DNA of 52,812 nt from Bacteroidales bacterium (GCA_017428035.1 JAFRRR010000032.1:1-52812), one strand, 5' to 3'. Positions 1-8,801 are shown, counted from the first letter of the stretch. Notes: generated from the letters alone by a model not told the origin. A program made the numbers and translations.

Positions 1-338
1 CGGCCCTTGCGGGTACGTGCATTGTTCTTGGTGCTCTGTCCGCGAACGGGAAGACCAACGCGATGGCGGATGCCGCGATAGCAACCGATATCCATCAGTC
101 GTTTGATGTTCATCTGAACCGAAGAGCGAAGCTCGCCCTCGATCTTGTACTCTTCAGCAATCTTACCACGGATTGCTGCAATCTGCTCGTCGTTCCAATC
201 CTTGACCTTGATGTTCTCGTCGATGCCGAGCTCACCGAGGATCTTCTGGGAGGAACTGCGACCAATTCCGTAGATATAGGTCAGACCTATAACTCCGCGC
301 TTGTTTTTTGGTAAGTCAACTCCGGCTATACGTGCCAT
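1..338 (-). CDS. rpsM: 30S ribosomal protein S13, C-terminus cut by window edge
   Basis: S13 sits in the head of the small subunit and contacts the P-site tRNA and the inter-subunit bridge. The ATG at the right end gives [15 protein letters not shown], the standard S13 N-terminus. The body includes the helical stretch [11 protein letters not shown], and the visible part ends in the basic tail [15 protein letters not shown]. About 112 codons are present against a usual 120-126, so roughly the last dozen residues lie outside the window. It follows rpmJ by 36 bases, the usual Bacteroidetes order infA-rpmJ-rpsM. The rpsK-rpsD-rpoA-rplQ genes expected next would lie beyond the left edge. Confidence 0.97.
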   Translation of the reverse strand, partial: MARIAGVDLPKNKRGVIGLTYIYGIGRSSSQKILGELGIDENIKVKDWNDEQIAAIRGKIAEEYKIEGELRSSVQMNIKRLMDIGCYRGIRHRVGLPVRGQSTKNNARTRKG

Positions 339-374
339 AATTTATCTTTACTTTATTGTTTGTTCGGTTAAAAA

Positions 375-491
375 TTATGCTTGACGCATTTTGAATTTCG
401 GATTCTTCTTGCAAATAACATACAAGCGGCCTTTACGCTTAACGATCTTGCAATCGTCACTACGCTTTTTGATGGAAGTCTTAACTTTCAT
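375..491 (-). CDS. rpmJ: 50S ribosomal protein L36
   Basis: L36 is the smallest large-subunit protein. It binds 23S rRNA near the peptidyl-transferase region. The reading frame is 38 codons, begins [20 protein letters not shown] and ends [10 protein letters not shown], the expected length and pattern. The classic zinc-ribbon form has three Cys and one His. Here only Cys14 and Cys27 remain; the first Cys is Ser11 and the His position reads Phe33, so this copy probably does not bind zinc. That variant form is common in Bacteroidetes. It lies 20 bases after infA and is co-transcribed with it. Confidence 0.95.
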   Translation of the reverse strand: MKVKTSIKKRSDDCKIVKRKGRLYVICKKNPKFKMRQA

Positions 492-511
492 TTTGTTTGA
501 AGTATTTAATG

Positions 512-730
512 TTATTTATATCTGAAGGAAATTCTTCCTTTGGTCAAATCATACGGAGACATCTCTACCTTTACCTTGTCTCCCGGCAATATCTTGATGT
601 AGTGCATACGCATCTTGCCCGAAATGTGGGCTATGATGACGTGGCCGTTGTCAAGCTCTACGCGGAACATAGCGTTTGACAAAGCCTCAATGATGGTACC
701 ATCCTTTTCTATTGCTGATTGTTTTGGCAT
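512..730 (-). CDS. infA: Translation initiation factor IF-1
   Basis: IF-1 binds the ribosomal A site during initiation and helps IF-2 and IF-3 select the initiator tRNA. The 72-residue product starts [20 protein letters not shown] and is a single S1-like OB fold; the segment [19 protein letters not shown] is the family signature. The length is typical. It lies between map and rpmJ, with 28 bases separating it from map, and is part of the ribosomal operon. No internal stop or unusual insertion is visible. Confidence 0.97.
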   Translation of the reverse strand: MPKQSAIEKDGTIIEALSNAMFRVELDNGHVIIAHISGKMRMHYIKILPGDKVKVEMSPYDLTKGRISFRYK

Positions 731-758
731 AAGTTGTTGTTTCCGTTGATATTGATTA

Positions 759-1526
759 TTATTTATTATTCTCGATAAAGTCGTAGGTAGTCAGTCTCTC
801 GGCAGCGCCCTTGCGCACCACGACCGTCATTTCAAAATGGGCCGACTTTTTGTGGTCGGCGGTGTAAACACCCCAGCCGTCGTCGTCAAGATAAACTTCC
901 TTGACGCCCTGGTTGATCATAGGCTCAATGCAGATCACCGAACCCTCGGGGAGCTTGACCCCGTGGCCGCGGCGCCCGTAGTTGGGCACCTCGGGGCTTT
1001 CGTGCATCGTGCGTCCGATACCGTGGCCCACCAGCTCGCGTACCACCGAAAAACCGCGCTCTTCGCAATAGCTCTGAACCGCGTATCCGATGTCGCCCGT
1101 GCGGGAGCCCGCCTTGGCGGCTTCGATACCTTTGAACAGGGAGGCCTTAGTAGTATCCAGCAAATGCCGGTCAGCCGCACTAAGCTCTCCGCATCCAAAA
1201 GTATAGGCCGAGTCTCCGTAGTATCCCTTGTAAACCGTACCGCAGTCCACAGACACGATGTCGCCTTCTTTGAGCTCATATTCTGAGGGGAAGCCGTGCA
1301 CGACGTATTCGTTGACTGAGATGCAGAGGGAGTACGGATATCCGCCATAACCCAAGAAGCCGGGCTCTGCGCCGTGGTCGCGGATAAACTCCGCTGCCAG
1401 AGCGTCAAGATCCTTGGTCTTGACCCCGGGCGCGATGTGCGTGCCAACTTCGGCAAGCGTCTTAGAGACAAGTATTGCATTCTCTCTAAGCAGCGCGATT
1501 TCTTCTTCGGTTCTGACTTTGATCAT
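759..1526 (-). CDS. map: Type I methionine aminopeptidase
   Basis: Removes the initiator methionine from new proteins in the cytoplasm. The 255-residue pita-bread fold shows all five metal ligands in order: the two Asp of [18 protein letters not shown], the His of [20 protein letters not shown], Glu of CIEPMINQG and Glu of HFEMTVVV. There is no N-terminal zinc-finger extension, so it is the short bacterial form. It sits between secY and infA, the standard placement in the Bacteroidetes spc operon, with 27 bases to each side. The ATG start gives [17 protein letters not shown], the normal family beginning. Confidence 0.97.
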   Translation of the reverse strand: MIKVRTEEEIALLRENAILVSKTLAEVGTHIAPGVKTKDLDALAAEFIRDHGAEPGFLGYGGYPYSLCISVNEYVVHGFPSEYELKEGDIVSVDCGTVYKGYYGDSAYTFGCGELSAADRHLLDTTKASLFKGIEAAKAGSRTGDIGYAVQSYCEERGFSVVRELVGHGIGRTMHESPEVPNYGRRGHGVKLPEGSVICIEPMINQGVKEVYLDDDGWGVYTADHKKSAHFEMTVVVRKGAAERLTTYDFIENNK

Positions 1527-1553
1527 AACTATCTTGCGTTCTTTATAAGAATG

Positions 1554-2879
1554 TTACATTCCTGAACGGCCCTGAAGACGACCGGTCTTCATAAGTCCGT
1601 CGTAGTGACGCATAAGCAGGTGGCTCTCAATGTGCTGGAGAGTATCCAGAATCACACCCACGAGAATCAGCAGGGAAGTGCCGCCGTAGAAGTGTGCAAA
1701 CTGGTTGTTGACTCCGAGCAGCTGTGCGAATGCGGGCAAAATGGCCACAAGCGCCAGGAAGATAGAGCCGGGAAGGGTTATGCGGGACATAATCGCATCA
1801 AGATATTCAGCAGTCTTCTTGCCGGGCTTTACGCCGGGGATGAAACCGCCGTTCTTCTTGAGGTCTTCAGACATATTGGTGGGGTTGATGGTCACCGCTG
1901 TGTAGAAGTAGGTGAATATGATCACCATAACTGCGAAGATGAAGTTGTACCAGAATCCTACCGGGTTGTTAAGCACGGCTGCAAGGCCCTTGGTAACGTC
2001 AAAGCGGGTGAACAGCAGAGGGATGAGCATCATCGCCTGGGCAAAGATGATAGGCATAACGCCTGCAGCATTGACCTTCAGGGGGATGTTGTTCTTCACG
2101 CCGCCGTACATCTTGCCGCCGACTACGCGCTTTGCATACTGTACGGGAACCTTGCGGACAGCCTGTACCAGGGCGATGGTGGCCACGAACACGAAGAAGA
2201 GAACTATAAGCTCAACGATAAACATAAGGATACCGCCGGTGGTCTTGGAGAACTTCTCCATAAGCTCGAGGTAGAGTGCCTGGGGAAGGCGTGCAATGAT
2301 ACCTATCATAATTATCAGGGAGATACCGTTGCCGATACCGCGGTCGGTGATTCTCTCACCAAGCCACATCACGAACATAGAACCGCCCAGAAGGATGAGG
2401 GTTGCTATGAAGGCGTACCAGCCGCTGCCCATCTGAACCAGGAATGCGCTTGCGGGAAGCTGTGCGCGGAGGTTTGCGATGTAAGCGGGGCCCTGGATGG
2501 CGATAATCAGGATAGTGAGATACCTGGTGTACTGATTCATTTTTCTGTGGCCGCTCTCGCCCTCGCGCTGGAGGCGCTGGAAGAACGGGAACATCACACC
2601 CAGAAGCTGGATGACGATGGACGCAGAAATATAAGGCATAACGCCCAGTGCGAACACCGAGGCGTTACCGAACGCACCACCCGAGAACATATTCATAAGG
2701 CCGAGCAGGCCCTCGGATGACTGCTGTTGGAGATTGGCGAGCTGAGAGGCGTCTATACCGGGAATCACAATGTAGCAACCGAGACGGTATACTGCTATCA
2801 GGGCGATGGTATAGAGGATCCTCTTGCGGAGCTCTTCAATCTTCCAGATATTCTTTATAGTCTGAACAAAATTTGCCAT
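1554..2879 (-). CDS. secY: Protein translocase channel subunit SecY
   Basis: Central pore of the Sec translocon in the inner membrane, through which the many signal-peptide proteins encoded in this window would pass. The 441-residue product has the ten-helix pattern of the family, with the first helix near residues 18-40, a Gly/Met-rich plug region after it, and the conserved loop RITDRGIGNGISLII about residue 180. The basic cytoplasmic loop RKVPVQYAKRVVGGKMYGG and the C-terminal end MKTGRLQGRSGM are also typical. It starts 5 bases after rplO, consistent with translational coupling. Confidence 0.98.
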   Translation of the reverse strand: MANFVQTIKNIWKIEELRKRILYTIALIAVYRLGCYIVIPGIDASQLANLQQQSSEGLLGLMNMFSGGAFGNASVFALGVMPYISASIVIQLLGVMFPFFQRLQREGESGHRKMNQYTRYLTILIIAIQGPAYIANLRAQLPASAFLVQMGSGWYAFIATLILLGGSMFVMWLGERITDRGIGNGISLIIMIGIIARLPQALYLELMEKFSKTTGGILMFIVELIVLFFVFVATIALVQAVRKVPVQYAKRVVGGKMYGGVKNNIPLKVNAAGVMPIIFAQAMMLIPLLFTRFDVTKGLAAVLNNPVGFWYNFIFAVMVIIFTYFYTAVTINPTNMSEDLKKNGGFIPGVKPGKKTAEYLDAIMSRITLPGSIFLALVAILPAFAQLLGVNNQFAHFYGGTSLLILVGVILDTLQHIESHLLMRHYDGLMKTGRLQGRSGM

Positions 2880-2884
2880 AGTCT

Positions 2885-3331
2885 TTAAAGAACGGTTGTT
2901 GTGCCTTCCTTAGCCTCAATCTTTGCGATTGCGCTCTTGGAGAAAGCGTGTGCGGTTACATCCAACTTTGCGGTGAGGTCGCCGTTTCCGAGGACCTTGA
3001 CGGGCATACCGGGACGAACCAGACCGCCTACTACCATATCATCGATAGAGATGGTGGTGGAACCGGTCTTCTCGCTGAGTGCCTGGAGAGCCGCTACGTT
3101 GACTACTGCAAATTCTACTCTTGTGGGGTTCTTGAAGCCGAATTTCGGAAGACGACGCTGGATAGGCATCTGACCGCCTTCGAATCCGATCTTATGTGAA
3201 TAACCGCTGCGTGCCTGCGCACCCTTGTTACCACGGGTAGCTGTTCCGCCATAACCGGAACCCTGGCCGCGGCCGATGCGTTTCTCGCTCTTTACAGAAC
3301 CTGCTGCGGGTTTAAGATTGTTAAGTTTCAT
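2885..3331 (-). CDS. rplO: 50S ribosomal protein L15
   Basis: Large-subunit assembly protein that spans several 23S rRNA domains. The 148-residue product begins MKLNNLKPAAGSVKSEKRIG and carries the Gly/Arg-rich N-terminal extension (GRGQGSGYGGTATRGNKG) followed by GFEGGQMPIQRRLPKFGF, both diagnostic of L15. The globular C-terminal half ends in KIEAKEGTTTVL. It lies between rpmD and secY. Length and order are as expected and nothing is missing. Confidence 0.98.
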   Translation of the reverse strand: MKLNNLKPAAGSVKSEKRIGRGQGSGYGGTATRGNKGAQARSGYSHKIGFEGGQMPIQRRLPKFGFKNPTRVEFAVVNVAALQALSEKTGSTTISIDDMVVGGLVRPGMPVKVLGNGDLTAKLDVTAHAFSKSAIAKIEAKEGTTTVL

Positions 3332-3346
3332 AGTGCTGTCTTCTCC

Positions 3347-3529
3347 CTATTTTACTTCTTCAACTTTTACAAGATGACGAACCTTTTCTATCATACCTGC
3401 AGTAACCGGGGTGAGCTCGATCTCTACGGTCTCGTGCATTCTGTGAATGCCCAGGGCACGCATATTGGCCTGCTGACGCTCGGTTGCGCTGGCTGTACTT
3501 TTAATTTGGGTAACTTTTACTTTTGCCAT
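3347..3529 (-). CDS. rpmD: 50S ribosomal protein L30
   Basis: Small large-subunit protein of 60 residues. It begins MAKVKVTQIKSTASATERQQ and contains ALGIHRMHETVEIE, the conserved L30 turn that contacts rRNA, then a short C-terminal strand (VRHLVKVEEVK). Length is normal for bacterial L30. The gene starts 13 bases after rpsE and ends 15 bases before rplO. Confidence 0.96.
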   Translation of the reverse strand: MAKVKVTQIKSTASATERQQANMRALGIHRMHETVEIELTPVTAGMIEKVRHLVKVEEVK

Positions 3530-3542
3530 AGTTCAGATCTCC

Positions 3543-4061
3543 TTAACCGTTAAATACCCTTTCCATAGGAATACCGCGAAGACCTGCTACAGTGTAGGCG
3601 TCGCGCATTTCGCACAGAGCCGCAACGGTGGCTTTCACCAGGTTGTGGGGGTTGGATGAACCTTTACTTTTTGCAATGACATCGTGAACACCCACTGCCT
3701 CGAACACTGCACGCATCGCACCACCGGCCTTAACACCGGTACCGGGAGCTGCTGGTTTCATAAACACGCGGGCACCGCCAAACTTGGCTGCCTGCTCGTG
3801 GGGGATTGTCTTCTTGCTCAGAGGGATCTTCACGAGATTCTTCTTTGCATCCTCGATGCCCTTGGAGATGGCTGTGGTAACCTCGTTGGCTTTTCCAAGG
3901 CCATAACCTACGACACCATTTTCGTCGCCTACTACGACGATTGCAGCGAAGCTGAAGTGACGGCCACCCTTGGTAACCTTGGTCACTCTCTGAACCGCTA
4001 CCAGTCTGTCCTTAAGTTCCAGGTCGACTGTCTTAACTTTCTTGGTATTGATATCTGCCAT
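3543..4061 (-). CDS. rpsE: 30S ribosomal protein S5
   Basis: Decoding-fidelity protein at the mRNA entry side of the small subunit. In 172 residues it has the N-terminal double-stranded RNA-binding domain ([20 protein letters not shown]) and the C-terminal domain with [18 protein letters not shown] and the helix [13 protein letters not shown]. The conserved [11 protein letters not shown] loop is present. It follows rplR by 5 bases. Confidence 0.98.
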   Translation of the reverse strand: MADINTKKVKTVDLELKDRLVAVQRVTKVTKGGRHFSFAAIVVVGDENGVVGYGLGKANEVTTAISKGIEDAKKNLVKIPLSKKTIPHEQAAKFGGARVFMKPAAPGTGVKAGGAMRAVFEAVGVHDVIAKSKGSSNPHNLVKATVAALCEMRDAYTVAGLRGIPMERVFNG

Positions 4062-4066
4062 AGCGC

Positions 4067-4426
4067 TTAGAATTTAAGACCACCCTCGCGGGCAGCGTCT
4101 GCCAAACTTTTAACTCTGCCGTGATAAAGGTAACCTCCGCGGTCGAAAGACACGGTGCTGATACCTTTTTCAAGAGCGCGCTGCGCGATGCAGCCGCCTA
4201 CAACCTTGGCAGCCTCGATGCCGGACTTGCCCTTGCACTGATCTGCGAGAGCCTTCTCGAGAGAGGATGCCGAAACCAGGGTGACACCCTTGGTGTCGTC
4301 TACAACCTGGACATAGATCTGCTTATTGCTTCTGAACACTACCATACGGGGGCGCTCAGCAGTGCCGTTAACGACTTTGCGGATGCGGTAGTGGACTCTT
4401 TGTCTTCTTTCTTGTTTAGTCATCAT
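4067..4426 (-). CDS. rplR: 50S ribosomal protein L18
   Basis: Binds 5S rRNA together with L5 and L25. The 119-residue product contains [20 protein letters not shown] and ends [12 protein letters not shown], both standard for L18. Two ATG codons stand in tandem (MMTKQERRQ), and either could be used; removing the first gives 118 residues. An AGGAGG sequence lies eight bases before the first ATG, which is notable because Bacteroidetes genes rarely carry Shine-Dalgarno sequences. It favours initiation at this doublet. Confidence 0.97.
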   Translation of the reverse strand: MMTKQERRQRVHYRIRKVVNGTAERPRMVVFRSNKQIYVQVVDDTKGVTLVSASSLEKALADQCKGKSGIEAAKVVGGCIAQRALEKGISTVSFDRGGYLYHGRVKSLADAAREGGLKF

Positions 4427-4441
4427 AATTCAATCCTCCTG

Positions 4442-5002
4442 TTATTTAGCTGCAGCAGACTTACCGGCCTTACGACGAAGCTGTTCGCCCACAAACTTGA
4501 TACCCTTACCCTTGTACGGTTCAGGCTTGCGGAATGAACGGATCTTGTGAGCCACCTGACCAAGCAGTTGCTTATCAGCGCTTTTGAGAACCAATACCGG
4601 GTTTGCACCCTTCTTAACGGCCTCGGCCTCTGCCTTGACCTCCTTGGGAAGCTGGAACTGGATATCGTGGGAATAACCAAGGCTGAAAGTAAGTATCTGG
4701 CCCTGGACATCAACGCGGTAACCAACGCCGACCAGCTCCTGTTTAATGGTGAACATCTCGTGGCAGCCAGTCACCATATTCGCGATGAGTGCGCGGTAGA
4801 GACCGTGCATAGAGCGATGGCGGGGCTGGTCTGTCGGACGGGACAGTGTGAGTTCGTTTCCCTCAATCTTGACTTCGATGTCGGGATCCACTTTCTGGGA
4901 CATCTCGCCGTGAGGGCCTTTAACCTTGACCACGTTGTCCTTTGTAACCTCAACGGATACGCCGGCGGGTAGGTGTACAGGTAATTTTCCGATTCGTGAC
5001 AT
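4442..5002 (-). CDS. rplF: 50S ribosomal protein L6
   Basis: Two-domain large-subunit protein near the base of the L7/L12 stalk, close to the elongation-factor binding site. The 186-residue product begins MSRIGKLPVHLPAGVSVEV and has the C-terminal signature KPEPYKGKGIKFVGEQLRRK, then ends in a short Lys/Ala tail (AGKSAAAK). Length is typical (about 180). Gap to rpsH is 33 bases and to rplR 15 bases. Confidence 0.98.
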   Translation of the reverse strand: MSRIGKLPVHLPAGVSVEVTKDNVVKVKGPHGEMSQKVDPDIEVKIEGNELTLSRPTDQPRHRSMHGLYRALIANMVTGCHEMFTIKQELVGVGYRVDVQGQILTFSLGYSHDIQFQLPKEVKAEAEAVKKGANPVLVLKSADKQLLGQVAHKIRSFRKPEPYKGKGIKFVGEQLRRKAGKSAAAK

Positions 5003-5035
5003 TATTGTATTATTTAAATTATTAGCAATTGGGCA

Positions 5036-5431
5036 TTAATAAACGTAGCAGAGAACCTCACCGCCTACGTTCATCTCTTTAGCTTCCTTGTCGGTTATGA
5101 CACCCTTGGAAGTGGAGATGATAGCGATACCCATTCCGTTAAGTACTCTGGGCATATCATCGGCACCGGTGTAGCGGCGCAGACCCGGACGGCTCACGCG
5201 GACGATCTTCTTGATGGCCGCGGTCTTGGTTGCGGGGTGATACTTGAGAGCGATTTTGATGGTGTTGGAAGGAGTGCCTTCTACCACCTTGTACGCGAGA
5301 ATGTAACCCTTCTCGTGCAATACGCGAACGATTTCGCCTTTGAGCTTTGAAGCGGGAACCTCAACGGTCTTGTGGCCTGCTGCGTAAGCATTGCGAATTC
5401 TCGTCAGCAAATCTGCAATTGGATCAGTCAT
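5036..5431 (-). CDS. rpsH: 30S ribosomal protein S8
   Basis: Central-domain 16S rRNA binder and, in enterobacteria, the translational repressor of the spc operon. The 131-residue product starts MTDPIADLLTRIRNAYAAGH and ends with GMGIAIISTSKGVITDKEA and GGEVLCYVY, the family signature. The 80-base gap upstream, between rpsN and rpsH, is the longest inside this operon and contains a GC-rich hairpin (GACGCC against GGCGCC near 5454-5474). It could be a control site, but no S8 binding motif was recognised there. Confidence 0.98.
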   Translation of the reverse strand: MTDPIADLLTRIRNAYAAGHKTVEVPASKLKGEIVRVLHEKGYILAYKVVEGTPSNTIKIALKYHPATKTAAIKKIVRVSRPGLRRYTGADDMPRVLNGMGIAIISTSKGVITDKEAKEMNVGGEVLCYVY

Positions 5432-5511
5432 TTCTAATTTCTTTTTTTGATAGCGACGCCTGCTGCGGCGCCCGATATCCTAATTGTTATTATTATTTAT
5501 ATGTATCTTGT

Positions 5512-5781
5512 TTACCAGCTTGCTTTCTTCACGCCCGGAATGAGGCCCTTGGAAGCCATCTCACGGAACTGAATACGGCTGATGCCAAACTGGCGCATAT
5601 ATCCTTTCGGACGGCCGGTGATAGAGCAACGATTGTGCTTACGGCAGGGGCTCGAGTTCTTGGGGAGCTTGTCGAGAGCGGCCCAGTCGCCAGCGGCTTT
5701 GAGGGCTGCACGTTTCTCTGCGTATTTGGCAATTAATTTTGCGCGCTTAACCTCGCGTGCTTTCATTGATTCCTTTGCCAT
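5512..5781 (-). CDS. rpsN: 30S ribosomal protein S14, zinc-free type
   Basis: Small-subunit head protein. At 89 residues it is the long form, without the CxxC pairs of the short zinc-binding form; only one Cys and no second Cys pair are seen in the central region [19 protein letters not shown]. The C-terminal signature [15 protein letters not shown] and the end KASW confirm the family. It lies after rplE with 6 bases between. Confidence 0.97.
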   Translation of the reverse strand: MAKESMKAREVKRAKLIAKYAEKRAALKAAGDWAALDKLPKNSSPCRKHNRCSITGRPKGYMRQFGISRIQFREMASKGLIPGVKKASW

Positions 5782-5787
5782 ATCTAG

Positions 5788-6387
5788 TTATTTCTTGATG
5801 TTTTTAAACGGTAAACCAAATTCGCGAAGGAGAGCGTAAGCTTCCTGGTCGGTCTTGGCGGTGGTCACGAAAGTGATCTCCATACCCATAACCTTCACGA
5901 TCTTGTCAATGTCAATCTCGGGGAAAATGATCTGCTCCTTGATACCGAGAGTGTAGTTGCCACGGCCGTCAAAGTTCTCTGCGATACCCTTGAAGTCGCG
6001 GATACGGGGCAGGGAAACGGCGATGAGCCTCTCGAGGAACTCATACATAGTGTTGCCACGGAGAGTGACCTTTGCGCCGATGGGCATGCCGCGACGCAGC
6101 TTGAAGTTGGAAATATCCTTACGGGAAACGGTCTGAACCGCTTTCTGGCCGGTGATTGCGGTGAGCTCTTCCTGAGCGACCTCAACCATCTTCTTATCCT
6201 GGGTAGCCTGGCCCACACCTTCGTTAAGGGTGATCTTGACCAGCTTGGGAACCTGCATTACAGTGGTGTAAGAGAATTCCTTCATCAGGTTGCCCACGAT
6301 CTCCTCTTTATATTTGGTGCGGAGAGAGGGAATGTAACCTGTGTTCACGGGTGCTGCCTGAGCAGCTGCTGCTTTCTTAGTTGCCAT
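5788..6387 (-). CDS. rplE: 50S ribosomal protein L5 with N-terminal extension
   Basis: Binds 5S rRNA and forms an inter-subunit bridge with S13. The family core starts near residue 20 ([20 protein letters not shown]) and ends [16 protein letters not shown]. Before it lies an extra Ala/Lys-rich stretch, [17 protein letters not shown], so the protein is 199 residues against a usual 180-185. The ATG used is fixed by overlap: it shares one base with the rplX stop in the arrangement TAATG. A shorter start would have to lie at Met35, inside the core, so the extension is probably real. Confidence 0.96.
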   Translation of the reverse strand: MATKKAAAAQAAPVNTGYIPSLRTKYKEEIVGNLMKEFSYTTVMQVPKLVKITLNEGVGQATQDKKMVEVAQEELTAITGQKAVQTVSRKDISNFKLRRGMPIGAKVTLRGNTMYEFLERLIAVSLPRIRDFKGIAENFDGRGNYTLGIKEQIIFPEIDIDKIVKVMGMEITFVTTAKTDQEAYALLREFGLPFKNIKK

Positions 6388-6707
6388 TATTTGAGTTCCT
6401 CCCCAGATTTTTTAGCGTAGCGTACAAGCTTGCCGTTTTTACCTACACGGCGACCGATCCTGGTGGGACCGCCCTTGACGGGATCCACAACCTGAAGGTT
6501 GGAGATGTGTATGCCAGCTTCCTGTTTGATAATACCACCCTGAGGGTGCTGTGCATTGGGTTTGGTGTGTTTGCTCACCATATTGATGCCTTCTACGATA
6601 GCGCGGTCCTTGTCTTTAAGAACCTCAAGCACCTGACCGGTTTTGCCCTTGTCGTTGCCGGCATTTACATAAACCGTATCACCTTTCTTAATATGTAACT
6701 TCTTCAT
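6387..6707 (-). CDS. rplX: 50S ribosomal protein L24
   Basis: Assembly initiator that binds the 5' end of 23S rRNA. The 106-residue product begins [20 protein letters not shown] with the KOW motif ([20 protein letters not shown]) and has [19 protein letters not shown], typical of L24. The stop overlaps the rplE start by one base, which implies coupled translation. Confidence 0.97.
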   Translation of the reverse strand: MKKLHIKKGDTVYVNAGNDKGKTGQVLEVLKDKDRAIVEGINMVSKHTKPNAQHPQGGIIKQEAGIHISNLQVVDPVKGGPTRIGRRVGKNGKLVRYAKKSGEELK

Positions 6708-6719
6708 AATCGCTGTTAA

Positions 6720-7085
6720 TTAAATTACCTCAGGGGCAAGTGAAACGATTTTCATATAATTCTCACGAAGCTCGCGGGCAACGGGACCGAAGATACGGGT
6801 TCCCACAACCTCACCGGCTTTGGTGAGCAGTACACAAGCATTGTCGTCAAAACGGATATAAGAACCGTCCGGACGGCGGATTTCTTTCTTTGTGCGGACT
6901 ACGACTGCGTTGGAGACAGTTCCCTTCTTGGTGTTGCCACCGGGGATTGCACTCTTGACTGCCACGACGATCTTGTCGCCTACACTTGCGTAGCGATGAC
7001 GGGTACCACCAAGAACACGGATGCAGAGCACCTCTTTGGCACCGCTGTTGTCAGCTACTAATAAACGTGTTTCCTGTTGTATCAT
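6720..7085 (-). CDS. rplN: 50S ribosomal protein L14
   Basis: Forms part of the bridge to the small subunit next to L19. The 121-residue product starts [20 protein letters not shown], contains the signature [19 protein letters not shown] and ends [10 protein letters not shown]-like ([11 protein letters not shown]), the standard end. It follows rpsQ by only 2 bases. Length and sequence are ordinary. Confidence 0.98.
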   Translation of the reverse strand: MIQQETRLLVADNSGAKEVLCIRVLGGTRHRYASVGDKIVVAVKSAIPGGNTKKGTVSNAVVVRTKKEIRRPDGSYIRFDDNACVLLTKAGEVVGTRIFGPVARELRENYMKIVSLAPEVI

Positions 7086-7087
7086 AA

Positions 7088-7342
7088 TTACTTAACTTTT
7101 TCTACGATTTCTACTAATCTCCAGCGTTTGGTCTTGCTCAGAGGGCGGGTTTCCATAATGCGGACCTTATCGCCTTCGCTGCACTCGTTCTTATCGTCCT
7201 GTGCGACGAACTTTGTGGTCTTGTTTACGAACTTGCCGTAAATGGGATGTTTCTCTTTGGTCTTGACAGCAACAACAATAGACTTGTCCATTTTGTTGCT
7301 TACCACAATCCCGACTCTTTCTTTACGAAGATTTCTTTCCAT
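7088..7342 (-). CDS. rpsQ: 30S ribosomal protein S17
   Basis: Primary 16S rRNA binder with an OB fold. At 84 residues it reads [20 protein letters not shown], then [19 protein letters not shown] and [19 protein letters not shown], the expected S17 pattern. It lies 12 bases after rpmC. Confidence 0.97.
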   Translation of the reverse strand: MERNLRKERVGIVVSNKMDKSIVVAVKTKEKHPIYGKFVNKTTKFVAQDDKNECSEGDKVRIMETRPLSKTKRWRLVEIVEKVK

Positions 7343-7354
7343 AAGTCAAATCTA

Positions 7355-7555
7355 TTATTTGTTTTCTGCCTTTTTCCTCTCTTCGAGAATAGTAATCATA
7401 CGTGCGATATCGCGGCGTGATTTAGCGATCACCGAAGTGTTGTCCAGAGGAGAGATGACGTGATTCATCTTGGTCACGGAGAGATTATGCTTCTCGGTCT
7501 CGATTCTTTCCTCGAGGTCCTTTATGGCCATCTCGCGAATTTCTTTAGCTTTCAT
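7355..7555 (-). CDS. rpmC: 50S ribosomal protein L29
   Basis: Two-helix protein at the peptide exit tunnel, where it contacts trigger factor and SRP. The 66-residue product begins MKAKEIREMAIKDLEERIE and carries NTSVIAKSRRDIARMITIL, equivalent to the standard NTSRIRxxRRDIARxxT motif of L29. It follows rplP by 11 bases. Confidence 0.96.
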   Translation of the reverse strand: MKAKEIREMAIKDLEERIETEKHNLSVTKMNHVISPLDNTSVIAKSRRDIARMITILEERKKAENK

Positions 7556-7566
7556 TTCTATTCTCT

Positions 7567-7995
7567 TTAATTCATTGATTCAACATAATCCCTTCTTACG
7601 ATAAACTTGCAAGAGATGGGGAGTTTCTGAGCGCCGAGCTCCAGAGCTTCCTTAGCGATCTGTGCGGGAACGCCTTCTGCCTCAAAAATGATGCGGCCGG
7701 GAGTGATGGGGGCAACGAATCCCTCGGGATTACCTTTACCCTTACCCATACGTACCTCAGCGGGCTTCTTGGTGTAAGGCTTGTCAGGGAAAACGCGGAT
7801 CCAGAGATTACCTTCACGTTTCATATGACGTGCGATTGCCTGACGTGCGGCCTCGATCTGTTGACCGGTGAGCCAGCAGCTTTCAAGTGTCTTAAGACCA
7901 AATGAACCGAAAGCGAGTTGGTTACCCCTGCCCGCGTTGCCTTTCATACGGCCTTTCTGCTGCCTTCTAAATTTGGTTTTCTTGGGTTGTAACAT
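7567..7995 (-). CDS. rplP: 50S ribosomal protein L16, first gene of the operon here
   Basis: L16 organises the A-site tRNA pocket of the large subunit. The 142-residue product has [19 protein letters not shown], the signature [20 protein letters not shown] and the C-terminus [12 protein letters not shown]. In nearly all bacteria the gene upstream is rpsC. Here 266 non-coding bases with a promoter and a foreign terminator lie upstream instead, so rplP has become the leading gene of its operon. The protein itself is intact. Confidence 0.98.
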   Translation of the reverse strand: MLQPKKTKFRRQQKGRMKGNAGRGNQLAFGSFGLKTLESCWLTGQQIEAARQAIARHMKREGNLWIRVFPDKPYTKKPAEVRMGKGKGNPEGFVAPITPGRIIFEAEGVPAQIAKEALELGAQKLPISCKFIVRRDYVESMN

Positions 7996-8070
7996 TGTCT
8001 TGTTATTTAAATAATTCTAAGTATCTGTTTATCAGCCCCTTAGCGGCGATGGTGCCGGAATAAGGGACTG

Positions 8071-8101
8071 CAAAGGTATACAAATTCTTCAAACCCACAA
8101 A
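8071..8101 (-). promoter_or_regulatory. Bacteroidetes-type promoter of the rplP-rpsM operon
   Basis: Read on the minus strand this is TTTG, a 19-base spacer, then TACCTTTG, an exact match to the TTTG-N19-TAnnTTTG form of the Bacteroidetes housekeeping promoter. It predicts a start about 8063 and a leader of close to 70 bases before the rplP ATG. A short inverted repeat, CACAAA and TTTGTG four bases apart at 8096-8111, overlaps the -33 element and could hold a regulator. Confidence 0.75.
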
Positions 8102-8249
8102 TTTTTTTGTGAGTTTTTTGCGATTTTCGACCAAAATTTTTGACGGTGATTTTCTTCTATTTCAAGCAATTACCCATTTGCACTTTCTGACGTTTTCGCC
8201 ACTTTGCGACCAAACGTGCACGGGCTGTGAAACGATGCCGGCGGGGCAT

Positions 8250-8276
8250 AAAAAAAGCGGGTTACTTACCCGCTTT
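8250..8276 (-). terminator. Rho-independent terminator of the topA-lrp unit, overlapping the lrp stop
   Basis: Arms AAAGCGGGT (8254-8262) and ACCCGCTTT (8268-8276) pair perfectly over nine bases around a five-base loop, and the minus-strand transcript runs into a T tract. The lrp stop codon itself lies at the loop, so the last lrp codons form half of the stem. It separates the topA-lrp unit from the ribosomal promoter downstream. Confidence 0.85.
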
Positions 8277-8795
8277 CTTTTTGTTCTGAGCCTTTTTGTC
8301 CGGCGCCTTGTTGTCGCCGTACTCTTTGACCCACACCTGCCGCTCGAAGGCCTGGTCCAGCGAGATCCAGGTCTCGGTGCTCTTGATGCCCTCGATATTC
8401 TGGATGGTGTTGATGAGCACTTTCATAAGATGCTCGTTGTCAAAGCAGTAAATCTTGAGCATAAGGGCGTGGACGCCGGTGATGAAGTGGCATTCCACAA
8501 CCTCGGGGAGCTTTTTGAGCTCGCTCACCACGTGGTTATACTCGTTGGCGCTGGAGAGGGTCACGCCAATGTAGGCGCATACGTTCAGACCAAGTGCCTG
8601 AGGCTTTACCAGCAGGCGGCTGCCGGTGATGATGCCCATATTTTCCATCTTCTTTACTCTCTGATGGATGGCTGCACCCGAGATGCCGCATTCGCGGGAA
8701 ATCTCAAGGTAAGGCATACGCGCGTTCTTGACCAGGAACGCTAGGATTTTAAGATCAATGGCATCCAGTTGGTGCCCTTCGGGAGATAGAGGCAT
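8262..8795 (-). CDS. Lrp/AsnC family transcriptional regulator
   Basis: A 177-residue feast/famine regulator. Residues about 9-65 form the N-terminal winged helix-turn-helix (LDAIDLKILAFLVKNARMPY, ECGISGAAIHQRVKKME). Residues about 75-150 form the RAM ligand-binding domain with the family loop VVECHFITGVHALMLKIYC. A Lys-rich tail follows (NKAPDKKAQNKKKAGK). Family members bind amino acids and control nitrogen or amino acid genes; the effector cannot be read from sequence. It begins six bases after topA and is probably co-transcribed with it. It ends in the terminator described above. Confidence 0.9.
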   Translation of the reverse strand: MPLSPEGHQLDAIDLKILAFLVKNARMPYLEISRECGISGAAIHQRVKKMENMGIITGSRLLVKPQALGLNVCAYIGVTLSSANEYNHVVSELKKLPEVVECHFITGVHALMLKIYCFDNEHLMKVLINTIQNIEGIKSTETWISLDQAFERQVWVKEYGDNKAPDKKAQNKKKAGK

Positions 8796-8801
8796 ATTGC
8801 T

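Noticed and set aside
1605-2720. Long open frame antisense to secY
   Set aside because: Product is His/Glu/Asp-rich without domains and lies entirely over a well-supported gene; long antisense frames are common in GC-rich codon usage.
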